From RGIG1666 sp045595745 (lineage in GTDB: Bacteria; Bacillota; Clostridia; UBA1381; UBA9506), in the NCBI GenBank assembly GCA_045595745.1, contig JAZOBB010000121.1, positions 1-45,719 on the forward strand: a stretch of 45,719 bases of DNA, written 5' to 3'. Of the stretch, positions 8,119 to 17,856 are shown piece by piece; position 1 is the stretch's first letter, and each line of letters opens with the position of its first letter. Both the position numbers and the translations under genes were made by a program. The notes beneath the pieces were generated by a model, which was given only the letters and a program-made list of their open reading frames with translations, was not told the origin of the DNA and did not search any database.

Positions 8119-9663
8119 TTATTTTCTTTCTTTTTTAAGAACACTACATAAAAGTCCTATATCCTCACCTGTTATACACGACATTAACATCAAAAGAAAA
8201 ACATATATCACTATTGCTCCCGATATCTCACAAACTAATAGTCCGGTAGTTGTTATAGTTTGTTCTGCAAAAAAGCATACCGCTGTTTTTACAGCAATTA
8301 CTGAGCTAAAAATTGATATAATCGGTTTTATTACCCAATTAAAATATTCTATTTTAAAATCAGTAACCTTTATCAGTCTGTTCAGACTTAAAAATCCGTT
8401 TAAAAGCTCACAGGTGAATATAACTGCAACAAATCCCCCTATTCCATATTCAGGAATTAAAAAACATACCAAAACAACACTTACAAACGAATCTATAACA
8501 TTATATTGCATAGAGCTTAGCTGCTGATTAAGCCCCTTTAGCATTCCGTCTACGACCGAATCTAAATACATAACACTAATTAGCGGAGCAAAAATTTTTA
8601 AATACATTCCCGCATCCAGACTTTTATATATTACTATACCTAAATCTTGTGAAAACGCAAAGAAAATACCACTTACGCCAATAGCAAAAATTAATGTTAC
8701 GTGAAAAACTCTTGATATAATATAGTGTATTCTTCTTATGTTTCTGTTTGCATTACATTCTGCCAATTCAGGAACTAATAATAACGAAAATGATGTTAAA
8801 AAAGCTGACGGAAACAATAGCACAGGTATTACCATTCCGTGTACCACTCCGTATTTTGCAAGTGCTGTTTCTTTAGAGTATCCGTATTCCCGAAGCTTTG
8901 GCGGCACTAAAATATGCTCTATCGTTGTAAGCGCGGAACGGGCATAACTGCTTATTGCAACAGGCATTGCAATAGATATAAGACGTTTTAGCATACCTTT
9001 TGTGGCAGGCATTTTGCCTTTACACTTTTTAATATCTGATTTATACAGAACAAACTCATAAACAAACGATAAAATTTCTGCTATACTTCCGCCTGCAACA
9101 ATTGCAAGGCACGCATATTCGATGCCTTTGGGAGCTAATATGCTTAGACCTATAACAGCTATGCTTATGCGAATAAACTGCTCAAAAATCTGTGCCGATG
9201 CAGTCTTTATAACCCGTCTTACAGCCGTAAAGTATCCGCTTAAAGCTGCCGATAATGCTATCGGAACAAGGCTTATTGACAAAGCATACAGCGATTTTAC
9301 CGTTCGCGCATCAGAAAGGATAATCTCTCCTATCGGTTTTGCAAATATAAACAAGGTTATTGCCGCAACACTACCAAAAAAAAGACTGTAACCAAGGCAT
9401 CGTCTTACTGCCATACGAGCACCTAGTGCCGAACCCTTTGCAAGTTCTTCGGTTACTAATCGGGTCGTGGCAAGGTTTATTCCTGAGCTTGCCAAGGTAA
9501 CTGCAAAAGTGTATACCGACATAACAAGCTGAAAAAGCCCGACGCCAGATGCGCCGAGCTTATTAGATATATATACATTAAACGAGACACCAACTGTTCG
9601 CATAAAAAGCGAGGTTAGTGACAATATGATTGTATTTAATATAAACTTTTTACCTTTTCGCAT
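8119..9663 (-). CDS. spoVB: Polysaccharide/lipid flippase of the MOP superfamily, SpoVB-like
   Basis: A 514-residue polytopic membrane protein with about 13-14 hydrophobic segments. The opening FILNTIILSLTSLFMRTVGVSFNVYISNKLGASGVGLFQL is the typical SpoVB/MurJ-type start, with ASSGINLATTRLVTEE in the next helix pair. SpoVB is needed for spore cortex synthesis in Bacillus and related proteins flip lipid-linked precursors. I place the start at 9663, where GGAGGCGG precedes ATG; an upstream in-frame ATG at 9717 adds residues with no ribosome site. It lies directly downstream of the ppdK terminator. Whether the host sporulates cannot be told from one gene. Confidence 0.82.
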   Translation of the reverse strand: MRKGKKFILNTIILSLTSLFMRTVGVSFNVYISNKLGASGVGLFQLVMSVYTFAVTLASSGINLATTRLVTEELAKGSALGARMAVRRCLGYSLFFGSVAAITLFIFAKPIGEIILSDARTVKSLYALSISLVPIALSAALSGYFTAVRRVIKTASAQIFEQFIRISIAVIGLSILAPKGIEYACLAIVAGGSIAEILSFVYEFVLYKSDIKKCKGKMPATKGMLKRLISIAMPVAISSYARSALTTIEHILVPPKLREYGYSKETALAKYGVVHGMVIPVLLFPSAFLTSFSLLLVPELAECNANRNIRRIHYIISRVFHVTLIFAIGVSGIFFAFSQDLGIVIYKSLDAGMYLKIFAPLISVMYLDSVVDGMLKGLNQQLSSMQYNVIDSFVSVVLVCFLIPEYGIGGFVAVIFTCELLNGFLSLNRLIKVTDFKIEYFNWVIKPIISIFSSVIAVKTAVCFFAEQTITTTGLLVCEISGAIVIYVFLLMLMSCITGEDIGLLCSVLKKERK

Positions 9664-9723
9664 GCTTATCCGCCTCCGATACAATATATGAACAAAGGCT
9701 AAAAAACATACCCACATATAAAA

Positions 9724-9752
9724 AGCAGACAGGAATTAATCCTGTCTGCTTA
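9724..9752 (-). terminator. Intrinsic terminator of ppdK
   Basis: A perfect 12-bp stem (AAGCAGACAGGA with its complement) and a 5-base loop, followed on the minus strand by a T-rich tract. It lies 15 bases after the ppdK stop. Confidence 0.9.
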
Positions 9753-9766
9753 TAATTTAAACTAAA

Positions 9767-12400
9767 TTATTTACTCATTTCGCTGATTTTTGCCTGTGCA
9801 GCTGCTAAACGAGCAATCGGCACACGGAACGGTGAACATGATACATAATCAAGACCGATTTTGTGGCAGAATTCAACAGAAGACGGGTCGCCGCCGTGCT
9901 CACCACAGATACCGATGTGGAGGTTCGGGTTAACCGGCTTACCGAGCTTAATGGACATATCCATCAGCTTACCAACACCTGTCTGGTCGAGTTTTGCAAA
10001 CGGGTCGTTTTCGAAGATTTTTGTATCATAGTAAGCATTTAAGAACTTACCGGCATCGTCACGAGAGAAACCGTAAGCCATCTGAGTAAGGTCGTTTGTA
10101 CCGAAGCAGAAGAAGTCTGCTTCTTTTGCGATTTCGTCAGCAGTCAGTGCTGCTCTCGGAATCTCGATCATTGTACCAACCTCATAGGTCAGTTTGCTGC
10201 CTGCTGCTGCGATTTCAGCATCTGCAGTCTCAACAACAACCTTCTTAACAAACTTAAGCTCTTTAACGTCACCAACCAACGGAATCATAATTTCAGGAGC
10301 TACTTTCCAGTCCGGATGAGCTTTCTGAACGTTGATAGCTGCACGGATAACAGCTTTTGTCTGCATTTTTGCAATTTCAGGATAGGTAACTGCAAGACGG
10401 CAGCCACGGTGACCCATCATCGGGTTGAACTCGTGGAGAGACTCGATAATAGCCTTAATTCTTTCAACAGATTTACCCTGAGCATCTGCAAGCTTTTTGA
10501 TATCTTCTTCAGTTGTCGGAACGAACTCATGAAGCGGCGGGTCTAAGAAACGGATTGTTACGGGGTTGCCCTCTAATGCTTCGTAAAGTTTTTCAAAATC
10601 GCCCTGCTGAACAGGAAGAATCTTTTCTAATGCTTTTTCTCTTTCTTCAACTGTGTCAGAACAAATCATTTCACGGAATGCATCAATTCTGTCGCCCTCA
10701 AAGAACATATGCTCTGTACGGCAAAGACCGATACCTTCAGCACCCAGCTCGCGAGCTTTTTTAGCATCAGCCGGAGTATCTGCGTTTGTTCTAACTTTAA
10801 GTGTTCTGTATTTGTCAGCCCAAGCCATGATTCTGCCGAACTCACCAGAGATAGATGCGTCAACAGTCGGGATTAAGCCGTCATAAATAGCACCGGTAGA
10901 ACCGTCTAAAGAGATAAGGTCTCCTTCATGGTATTCTTTACCTGCTAATACAAACTTTTTGTTTTCTTCGTCCATGTTGATTTCGGAGCAACCAGATACA
11001 CAGCAAGTACCCATACCACGAGCAACAACCGCTGCGTGAGAGGTCATACCGCCACGAACTGTTAAGATACCCTGAGCAGCCTTCATACCTTCAATATCTT
11101 CAGGAGATGTTTCTAAACGAACGAGAACAACCTTTTCGCCTCTTTCGTTCCACTCTTTTGCATCTTCGGCAGTAAATACGATTTTACCGCAAGCAGCACC
11201 GGGAGATGCAGCTAAAGCACGACCGATAGGCTCTGCCTTTTTAAGTGCTGCAGCATCAAACTGCGGATGAAGAAGTGTATCTAAGTTTCTCGGGTCAATC
11301 ATTGCAACTGCTTTTTCTTCAGTAATCATTCCCTCGTCAACTAAGTCACAAGCGATTTTTAAAGCAGCTTTAGCTGTTCTTTTACCGTTACGGGTCTGAA
11401 GCATATAAAGTTTTTTATCCTCGATAGTAAACTCCATATCCTGCATATCTCTGTAATGGTTTTCAAGCTTTGCGCAGATGCCGATGAACTCTTCGTATAC
11501 TTCAGGCATAACCTCTTTAAGCTGGTCAATTTTCTGAGGTGTACGAACGCCGGCAACAACGTCTTCACCCTGAGCATTCATTAAGAATTCACCCATAAGG
11601 TGCTTTTCACCTGTAGCAGGGTCACGTGTAAATGCAACACCTGTACCAGATGTTTCGCCCATGTTACCGAATGCCATCATCTGAACGTTAACAGCGGTAC
11701 CCCAAGAATAAGGAATATCGTTGTCACGACGGTATACGTTAGCACGGGGGTTATCCCATGAACGGAATACTGCCTTAACAGCTTCCATAAGCTGTTCTTT
11801 CGGATCTGTCGGGAAATCAGAACCGATTTTTGCTTTATATTCAGCTTTAAACTGATTTGCAAGTTCTTTAAGGTCGTCAGCAGTAAGCTCAACGTCCTGA
11901 GTAACGCCTTTTTCTTCTTTCATCTTGTCGATGAGCTCTTCGAAGTATTTTTTACCTACTTCCATAACAACGTCAGAGAACATCTGAATAAATCTTCTGT
12001 AGCAGTCCCAAGCCCAACGCGGATTGCCTGATTTTTCAGCCAAAACGTTTACAACCTCTTCGTTAAGACCGAGGTTTAAGATTGTATCCATCATACCGGG
12101 CATAGATGCTCTTGCACCCGAACGAACGGAAACTAAAAGCGGATTTTCTTTATCACCAAACTTTTTGCCAGTGATTTTTTCCATGTCTGTGATAGCAACC
12201 ATAATCTGATCCATGATTTCGTCATTGATCTTTCTGCCATCTTCATAGTACTGTGTACATGCTTCAGTTGAAATTGTGAAGCCCTGCGGTACCGGCAGAC
12301 CAAGCTTTGTCATTTCAGCAAGGTTTGCACCTTTACCACCTAACAGATTTCTCATATCTGCATTGCCTTCGCTAAACAGATATACATACTTTTTACCCAT
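9767..12400 (-). CDS. ppdK: Pyruvate, phosphate dikinase
   Basis: Interconverts pyruvate, ATP and phosphate with PEP, AMP and pyrophosphate; in anaerobes it links glycolysis and gluconeogenesis. The 877 residues match the family. Seen: N-terminal nucleotide-binding domain (LGGKGANLAEMTKLGLPVPQGFTIST), the phosphohistidine loop GGMTSHAAVVARGMGTCCVSG in the middle, and the C-terminal PEP domain with GTNDLTQMAYGFSRDD and the GICGEHGGDP catalytic-Cys loop. The ATG at 12400 has AGGAGG eight bases upstream; a TTG at 12403 is the only alternative. A promoter at 12494-12521 and a terminator at 9724-9752 make it a monocistronic unit. Its codon use looks more C/G-biased at third positions than neighbours, as expected for a highly expressed gene. 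Confidence 0.98.
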   Translation of the reverse strand: MGKKYVYLFSEGNADMRNLLGGKGANLAEMTKLGLPVPQGFTISTEACTQYYEDGRKINDEIMDQIMVAITDMEKITGKKFGDKENPLLVSVRSGARASMPGMMDTILNLGLNEEVVNVLAEKSGNPRWAWDCYRRFIQMFSDVVMEVGKKYFEELIDKMKEEKGVTQDVELTADDLKELANQFKAEYKAKIGSDFPTDPKEQLMEAVKAVFRSWDNPRANVYRRDNDIPYSWGTAVNVQMMAFGNMGETSGTGVAFTRDPATGEKHLMGEFLMNAQGEDVVAGVRTPQKIDQLKEVMPEVYEEFIGICAKLENHYRDMQDMEFTIEDKKLYMLQTRNGKRTAKAALKIACDLVDEGMITEEKAVAMIDPRNLDTLLHPQFDAAALKKAEPIGRALAASPGAACGKIVFTAEDAKEWNERGEKVVLVRLETSPEDIEGMKAAQGILTVRGGMTSHAAVVARGMGTCCVSGCSEINMDEENKKFVLAGKEYHEGDLISLDGSTGAIYDGLIPTVDASISGEFGRIMAWADKYRTLKVRTNADTPADAKKARELGAEGIGLCRTEHMFFEGDRIDAFREMICSDTVEEREKALEKILPVQQGDFEKLYEALEGNPVTIRFLDPPLHEFVPTTEEDIKKLADAQGKSVERIKAIIESLHEFNPMMGHRGCRLAVTYPEIAKMQTKAVIRAAINVQKAHPDWKVAPEIMIPLVGDVKELKFVKKVVVETADAEIAAAGSKLTYEVGTMIEIPRAALTADEIAKEADFFCFGTNDLTQMAYGFSRDDAGKFLNAYYDTKIFENDPFAKLDQTGVGKLMDMSIKLGKPVNPNLHIGICGEHGGDPSSVEFCHKIGLDYVSCSPFRVPIARLAAAQAKISEMSK

Positions 12401-12493
12401 CAATGAAACCTCCTATATCTTTTGTTCAGATTTAAATTTTAAACCCTTACAATTTTTAACCAAATTTTGATGTTCACGAGGACACCACAGTAT

Positions 12494-12521
12494 ATTATAC
12501 CATATAATTACAAAAATGCAA
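12494..12521 (-). promoter_or_regulatory. Promoter of ppdK
   Basis: Minus-strand TTGCAT (12516-12521), a 16-base spacer and TATAAT (12494-12499), leaving a leader of about 85 bases before the ppdK start. Confidence 0.65.
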
Positions 12522-12583
12522 TTATTTTTTTATTTTTTTAGCTTTTTTCGTATAATTTATTATTTTTCCGATTTTTCGGTATT

Positions 12584-14776
12584 TTATACCTTGGTCAGTT
12601 TCGCAAATGCGCCCATTAAATTTTTAGTGCCAACATCGTCAAAAGCTATTTCGATTCTTACATCTCCTCCCTCGGGAGTTACTGACAACACCATACCTTT
12701 ACCGAACTTGCGGTGAGTTACTACATCGCCCGGTGCAAAATCAACATTAACCGGCTTTGAGCGAACATCAAAGGCTTTTTTGTTGAAGATATCGTTAAAC
12801 AATGCCTGTTTGCTCTGCTTTGGTGAACTGTCAATTTCGTGTGCAAGTTCAGTTTTTTGTGCGATTATATTTGTAAATTCTTCAGGAATTTCACCTAAGA
12901 ATCTGGACGGATTAGCATATTGTGAGCCACCATAAAGATTTCTTCTTTGTGCATATGATATTGTAAGGTGTTTTTTAGCTCGAGTTATGCCTACATAGCA
13001 CAGTCTGCGTTCTTCCTCAATTTCTTCCGACGAAAACATAGAGCGACTGCTGGGGAACAACCCCTCCTCCATTCCGCACAAGAATACGTTGCCAAATTCC
13101 AGACCTTTTGCACTGTGCAAGGTCATTAAAACAACAGTATCTGAGTTTTCATCGTAGTTGTCAATATCAGATACAAGTGAGGTTCTCTCTAAAAATTCGG
13201 CAAGAGTTGGCTCATCGGTATCCTTTTCGTACTCAAATGCCGAAGAAATAAATTCTCCGATATTTTCTAATCTGGTCTGATTTTCTACACTGCCGTCTAA
13301 CATAAGCATTGCACGGTATCCGCTTGCTTCTAAAATGTTTTCAAGTATAGCCGACGGAAGTGCATCTTTTGACTGTGCCTGAATAGCGCGAATTAACTCT
13401 GTAAAGCCTTTTAACTTGTCAGAAATCTTTGCTAAATCAGGGATTTGTTCCGCTATTTCCATAGCGGCAAACATACTTATACCTCTCTCAGAAGCTGCCT
13501 GAGCAATTTTTTCTATCGAGGTTGTTCCTATTTTCCTGCTCGGCTCGTTTACAACACGAATTAAGCTTATGTTGTCGTTAGGATTATAAACCAAACGCAA
13601 ATATGCTAAAACATCTTTAACTTCTTTTCGGTCATAGAATCTTAAGCCTGCCAAAACTCTGTACGGAATATTGTACCCGCTAAGTGTTGTCTCTATTATA
13701 CGCGACTGTGCATTCGTTCGGTATAAAATGGCACAGTCCGAATATTTACCACCATTTGATGTCACAAGATTTATTTGCTTTGCTATGTACTCTGCCTCTT
13801 CATACTCATTTTGAGCTCCGAATACATCAATTTTTTCTCCGTCGCCGTTATCGTTCCAAAGGTTTTTGCCTTTTCTGCCCATATTATTTGCAATAACATG
13901 GTTTGCCGCATTTAAAATGTTTTGCGTTGAGCGATAATTTTGCTCAAGCTTTATTACCTTTGCTCCCGAAAACTCTTTTTCAAAATCTAAAATATTATTA
14001 ATGTTTGCTCCACGGAATTTATATATACTCTGGTCGTCATCGCCGACAACACAAATATTTTCTCTGCCGGCAGCTAACATACTTGTAAGCATATACTGTG
14101 AATTATTTGTGTCCTGATATTCGTCAACAAAAATATATTTAAATTTGTTCTGATAGTATCTAAGTGCCTCTTCTTCCATAGAAAGCACCTTTACACTCAG
14201 CATAATAATATCATCAAAATCTAAAGCATTTGCCTCTTTTAATCGTTTTTGATACAGCTTATACACTTCTCCGATTTTCGATTTTCTGAAATCGCCCTCA
14301 AACACATCGCAAAAAGCATCAGGCTCCATTAAATCATCTTTAGCTGAAGATATTTCTGCCATAACACCTTTTACGGGGAAATATTTTTCGTCCATATCAA
14401 GCTCTTTTAAGCATCTTTTAACAAGTGTTTTCTGATCTGCGGTATCATAAATAACAAAGTCGCTGCCATAACCGAGCAAATGTATGTTACGGCGCAAAAT
14501 TTTCATACAGCAGGCATGAAAGGTATGAATCCACATTCCGTCTGCCGCCTCACCGATTAACCCCTCTATTCTTTCTTTCATTTCGTTTGCCGCTTTATTG
14601 GTAAACGTAATAGCAAGTATTTCATAAGGACGAGCTAAGCCTTGTTCTAAAATATAAGCAATTTTATTTACAACAACCGTTGTTTTGCCTGAGCCTGCAC
14701 CTGCTAAAATTAAAATCGGCCCATCGGTTGTTAAAATTGCCTCACGCTGTTTATCATTAAACCTATCTAAGTTCAT
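12584..14776 (-). CDS. pcrA: ATP-dependent DNA helicase PcrA/UvrD
   Basis: Superfamily 1A 3'-5' helicase for replication-fork clearance and repair. The 730 residues hold LNDKQREAI-type Q motif (FNDKQREAILTTDGPIL), Walker A AGAGSGKT at 25-32, the DEYQDTN Walker B, GDDDQSIYKFRGA motif III, LEQNYRST motif IV and MTLHSAKGLEF motif V. The C-terminus (VDFAPGDVVTHRKFGKGMVLSV) is the Tudor-like RNA-polymerase-binding domain of PcrA. GAGGAG precedes the ATG; the ATG overlaps the trmFO stop by 4 bases (ATGA), so both are in one operon. In Bacillus pcrA is joined to ligA, which is not here. Confidence 0.96.
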   Translation of the reverse strand: MNLDRFNDKQREAILTTDGPILILAGAGSGKTTVVVNKIAYILEQGLARPYEILAITFTNKAANEMKERIEGLIGEAADGMWIHTFHACCMKILRRNIHLLGYGSDFVIYDTADQKTLVKRCLKELDMDEKYFPVKGVMAEISSAKDDLMEPDAFCDVFEGDFRKSKIGEVYKLYQKRLKEANALDFDDIIMLSVKVLSMEEEALRYYQNKFKYIFVDEYQDTNNSQYMLTSMLAAGRENICVVGDDDQSIYKFRGANINNILDFEKEFSGAKVIKLEQNYRSTQNILNAANHVIANNMGRKGKNLWNDNGDGEKIDVFGAQNEYEEAEYIAKQINLVTSNGGKYSDCAILYRTNAQSRIIETTLSGYNIPYRVLAGLRFYDRKEVKDVLAYLRLVYNPNDNISLIRVVNEPSRKIGTTSIEKIAQAASERGISMFAAMEIAEQIPDLAKISDKLKGFTELIRAIQAQSKDALPSAILENILEASGYRAMLMLDGSVENQTRLENIGEFISSAFEYEKDTDEPTLAEFLERTSLVSDIDNYDENSDTVVLMTLHSAKGLEFGNVFLCGMEEGLFPSSRSMFSSEEIEEERRLCYVGITRAKKHLTISYAQRRNLYGGSQYANPSRFLGEIPEEFTNIIAQKTELAHEIDSSPKQSKQALFNDIFNKKAFDVRSKPVNVDFAPGDVVTHRKFGKGMVLSVTPEGGDVRIEIAFDDVGTKNLMGAFAKLTKV

Positions 14777-16077
14777 AGCTCCTCCTCAATTATTTTTTTC
14801 ATTGCATCTAATGCTCGCTCTGAAATTTTTGTATATCTTTCTTTTTTGTTTTTCACTCGGTAATCAAGCGAATCTATAATACCAAAATTTATGTTCATAG
14901 GCTGAAAATCTTTTCCCTCGAAAGCCGAAACGTGCTTAGCAAGTGCTCCCGTTGCCGTAAGCGACGGGAAAATTAAAGGCTCTTTTCCCAAAATTTTACG
15001 TGCCGCACTTATTCCGGCAACAATGCCTGACGATGCAGATTCAACATATCCCTCAACACCGGTAATCTGACCTGCAAAGTATAGACCCGGTCGTTTTATT
15101 ACCTCGTACGATGAATTTAAAAATCCGGGCGAATGTAAAAATGTGTTTCTGTGCATAACGCCGTATCTGACTATATCCATATTTTCAAGTCCTGGTATCA
15201 TTGAGAAAACTCTTTTTTGTTCGCCAAATTTTAAATGCGTTTGAAAACCGACCATATTAAAAAGTGTACCGTCTTTATCATCCTGACGTAGCTGAACAAC
15301 TGCATAATACTGCTTGCCAGTTTCGGGGTGCTCTAAGCCAACCGGCTTTAAAGGTCCGAATGTAAGGGTATCTTCTCCTCTTTTTGCCATAACCTCTACC
15401 GGCATACAGCCCTCGAAAACCTTTTGATTTTCAAACTCGTGCAGCTCTGCCGTTTCGGCATTTATAAGTTCGTTATAAAAACGCAAATACTCCTCTTTAG
15501 TCATAGGACAGTTAATATAATCTGCTGTTCCTCTGTCATATCTTGCTTTTCTGTATGTTTTTTCGTGGTCTATTGATTCATAAGTAACGATAGGTGCTGC
15601 CGCATCAAAAAAATATAGCTGATTGCCATCGCAAAGCTCTTTTATGCTTTCTGACAAAGCATCTGATGTAAGAGGACCCGATGCTACAATAACAATTCCA
15701 TCATCAGGGATTTTTGTTACCTCTTCGTGAATAACATTAATTTTGGGGTTACTTTCAATTTTTTCTGTCATCATTTTTGCAAAGCCGACACGGTCAACAG
15801 CCAGTGCTCCGCCTGCAGGGACACGGGTTTTATCTGCACATTCGGTAACTAATGAGCCTAAAAGTCGCATTTCGGCTTTTAAAAGTCCTGCTCCGTTTTC
15901 TAATGTATCTGCTCTTAACGAATTTGAACACACCAACTCACCTAACGCATCTAAAGAGTGCGCAGGAGTTTTTTTATCGGGTTTCATTTCGTACAAATCT
16001 ACATCTATTCCATATTTTGCAAGCTGCCATGCCGCCTCGCATCCGGCAAGACCACCGCCAATTACAGTTACTTTCAT
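14773..16077 (-). CDS. trmFO: Methylenetetrahydrofolate--tRNA-(uracil(54)-C5)-methyltransferase TrmFO
   Basis: FAD- and folate-dependent enzyme that makes ribothymidine at position 54 of tRNA. Seen: N-terminal FAD-binding VIGGGLAGCEAAWQLAKYG, the LVCSNSLRAD segment holding the catalytic-site cysteine, CPMTKEEYLRFYNEL, and the C-terminal YFAGQITGVEGYVESASSG. The 434 residues from ATG 16077 fit the family; an earlier in-frame ATG at 16116 would reach into the upstream gene. AAGGATGG lies just before the chosen start. It overlaps pcrA by 4 bases and lies 25 bases after the DUF2156 gene. Confidence 0.96.
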   Translation of the reverse strand: MKVTVIGGGLAGCEAAWQLAKYGIDVDLYEMKPDKKTPAHSLDALGELVCSNSLRADTLENGAGLLKAEMRLLGSLVTECADKTRVPAGGALAVDRVGFAKMMTEKIESNPKINVIHEEVTKIPDDGIVIVASGPLTSDALSESIKELCDGNQLYFFDAAAPIVTYESIDHEKTYRKARYDRGTADYINCPMTKEEYLRFYNELINAETAELHEFENQKVFEGCMPVEVMAKRGEDTLTFGPLKPVGLEHPETGKQYYAVVQLRQDDKDGTLFNMVGFQTHLKFGEQKRVFSMIPGLENMDIVRYGVMHRNTFLHSPGFLNSSYEVIKRPGLYFAGQITGVEGYVESASSGIVAGISAARKILGKEPLIFPSLTATGALAKHVSAFEGKDFQPMNINFGIIDSLDYRVKNKKERYTKISERALDAMKKIIEEEL

Positions 16078-16102
16078 TTGTTCCATCCTTTTATCTGTTA
16101 TT

Positions 16103-16990
16103 TTAAATATCTTCAATTAAAGCCGCTGCATATTTGTCGATAAGATATATCGGTCGATAGGCAAGCTTTGTCTTCCTTAGCCCCGCTAAACCCATATCTT
16201 CTTCACGATTTATATATTTATACTTACTCCACTCGTGCTCGCAAAACTGCTGATTTATCGCGTTAAACACACCGCGGATTGAACTGTTACCAAACTCTAA
16301 ATGTGCTAAAACCGTATCGTTTGTAACCGGTTCTGCAAAAGATACTGCCTCTAACTGCCCGTTAATTTTAATTCCGCCGCCGACAACACCTAAAGCCGAA
16401 AAATTATCAATAACCTTATAGGTTGCGCCACGTGCATTATCGCCGCTGTCATCATTCTGCTTTTCTTCTGTCCAGCGTTCAAACAGCTTTTTGCATTCGG
16501 ACATATCATTTTCTGAAAGACGCACATATTCAAAATTATAATTGTTTTTAAAGTAATTTAAGTGATTTCTCTTTTGATGAAGCTTTTTACCGCTTAATGT
16601 TATTAATTTTTCTGTTTCGTAAACATAATCTGAGTTATCTCTGTCATAAATAAACTCAAACTTATCAGGATAAAGCTTTTCTAATTCATTCTTCATCCAC
16701 TCAGACAAGTTACGAAAAAGCGGTCTTACACCCTCACCTTTTAAATATTCGCAAATCAGCCTTATTGCCTCTTTTTTATCACCTAAGCCGATAGGATATG
16801 AAACCATAGGCGGATTCTTTCGGAATTGGAAAAACAGCACCATACAGCCGCAAACTTCGGCATAGGTAATGGCACCGTTTCCTTCCCACATAAACATATT
16901 TGTAAAATTGTATGTCGAATTATCGATATTCGAAAAATATCGCGAAAAAACGTCTTTATCCTTTAACGTTATTCTCTTACGTTCTATCAT
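16103..16990 (-). CDS. DUF2156 (GNAT-fold, phosphatidylglycerol lysyltransferase C-terminal-like) protein
   Basis: A 295-residue soluble protein of the DUF2156 family. Seen: ITLKDKDVFSRYFSN near the start, YVYETEKLITLSGKKLHQKRNHLNYFKNNY near 125-155 (the conserved basic signature) and the GVFNAINQQF and YINREEDMGLAGLRK blocks near the C-terminus. The fold is related to FemX/MprF acyl-tRNA-dependent transferases, so amide transfer from aminoacyl-tRNA is possible but unproven, and the transmembrane flippase part of MprF is absent. AAGGAG precedes the ATG. It sits between aroE and trmFO with short gaps, within the same operon. Confidence 0.8.
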   Translation of the reverse strand: MIERKRITLKDKDVFSRYFSNIDNSTYNFTNMFMWEGNGAITYAEVCGCMVLFFQFRKNPPMVSYPIGLGDKKEAIRLICEYLKGEGVRPLFRNLSEWMKNELEKLYPDKFEFIYDRDNSDYVYETEKLITLSGKKLHQKRNHLNYFKNNYNFEYVRLSENDMSECKKLFERWTEEKQNDDSGDNARGATYKVIDNFSALGVVGGGIKINGQLEAVSFAEPVTNDTVLAHLEFGNSSIRGVFNAINQQFCEHEWSKYKYINREEDMGLAGLRKTKLAYRPIYLIDKYAAALIEDI

Positions 16991-17004
16991 ACCTGCTCCT
17001 TTAG

Positions 17005-17856
17005 TTAAACACTATATTCTGACAAAAGCTCCATTGCACCTTTTATCGTTTCGTCATCTAACTTTACATCGCAAAAATGCTCATAAGCATATACTGCCTG
17101 TAACACAAACATACCCAGTCCGTTTAAAATTTTTGCGCCACGTTTTTGTGCTTCTTCTAAGAATACAGTTTTTTTAGGATTATAAATCAAATCACAGCAA
17201 ACTGTATTTTTATCAATCATATCCATATGCTCACTAAAAGGATTTTCGTTCTCATACGGATGCATTCCGAGCGGTGTTGTGTTTATTATTATATCATATT
17301 TAGCTTGCTTATCAAATTCATAAAAAATGCGGCAATCAGTATATTTTGTAACAATTTCGCCTATTATTTCGGCTCTTTTTTTAGTTTTTGCCAAAAATGT
17401 TATCGACTCTATTTCTTTTTTAGCAAGCTTGTATGCAACACCTCTTGCCGCTCCGCCTGCACCAAGCATAAGCACCTTTTTGCCCTTTAAATCGCCTACT
17501 AAATCTTCTAAAGATTTAACAAAAGCATCGCCGTCGGTATTGTATCCATACCATTTGCCGTCACGATTAACTATGGTGTTTACCGCCTCCATAATTTCTG
17601 CCTCGGGGTCGATAAAATCAATACATTTCATTATATCAATTTTATAAGGTGCGGTTATGTTAAAGCCTTTTGCGTTCATTTTTGTTGCCGCTATTACTAC
17701 GGGTTTTAAATCATCTGCCGATTCAAGCTCAAAGGCTAAATATGCCATATCGAGACCTGTTTTTTCAATAAAATAGCTGTGTATTTTAGGCGATAATGTA
17801 TGAGCTAAAGGCTTTCCGAAAACACCTAAAAGCTTTGTATCTTTAGTTGCGTTCAT
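17005..17856 (-). CDS. aroE: Shikimate dehydrogenase
   Basis: NADP-dependent reduction of 3-dehydroshikimate in the aromatic amino-acid pathway. The 283 residues show KPLAHTLSPKIHSYF (shikimate binding), GFNITAPYKIDIM with the catalytic Lys, the Rossmann loop MLGAGGAARGVAYKLA and INTTPLGMHPYENENP. The ATG shares 4 bases (ATGA) with the stop of the oapA gene, so aroE is translated together with oapA. The pairing of a membrane protein of the OLE complex with aroE is probably just operon packing. Confidence 0.95.
   Translation of the reverse strand: MNATKDTKLLGVFGKPLAHTLSPKIHSYFIEKTGLDMAYLAFELESADDLKPVVIAATKMNAKGFNITAPYKIDIMKCIDFIDPEAEIMEAVNTIVNRDGKWYGYNTDGDAFVKSLEDLVGDLKGKKVLMLGAGGAARGVAYKLAKKEIESITFLAKTKKRAEIIGEIVTKYTDCRIFYEFDKQAKYDIIINTTPLGMHPYENENPFSEHMDMIDKNTVCCDLIYNPKKTVFLEEAQKRGAKILNGLGMFVLQAVYAYEHFCDVKLDDETIKGAMELLSEYSV

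Noticed and set aside
15743..16120. A 125-residue plus-strand ORF opposite trmFO
   Set aside because: Shadow of the trmFO frame; no ribosome site and no recognisable domain.
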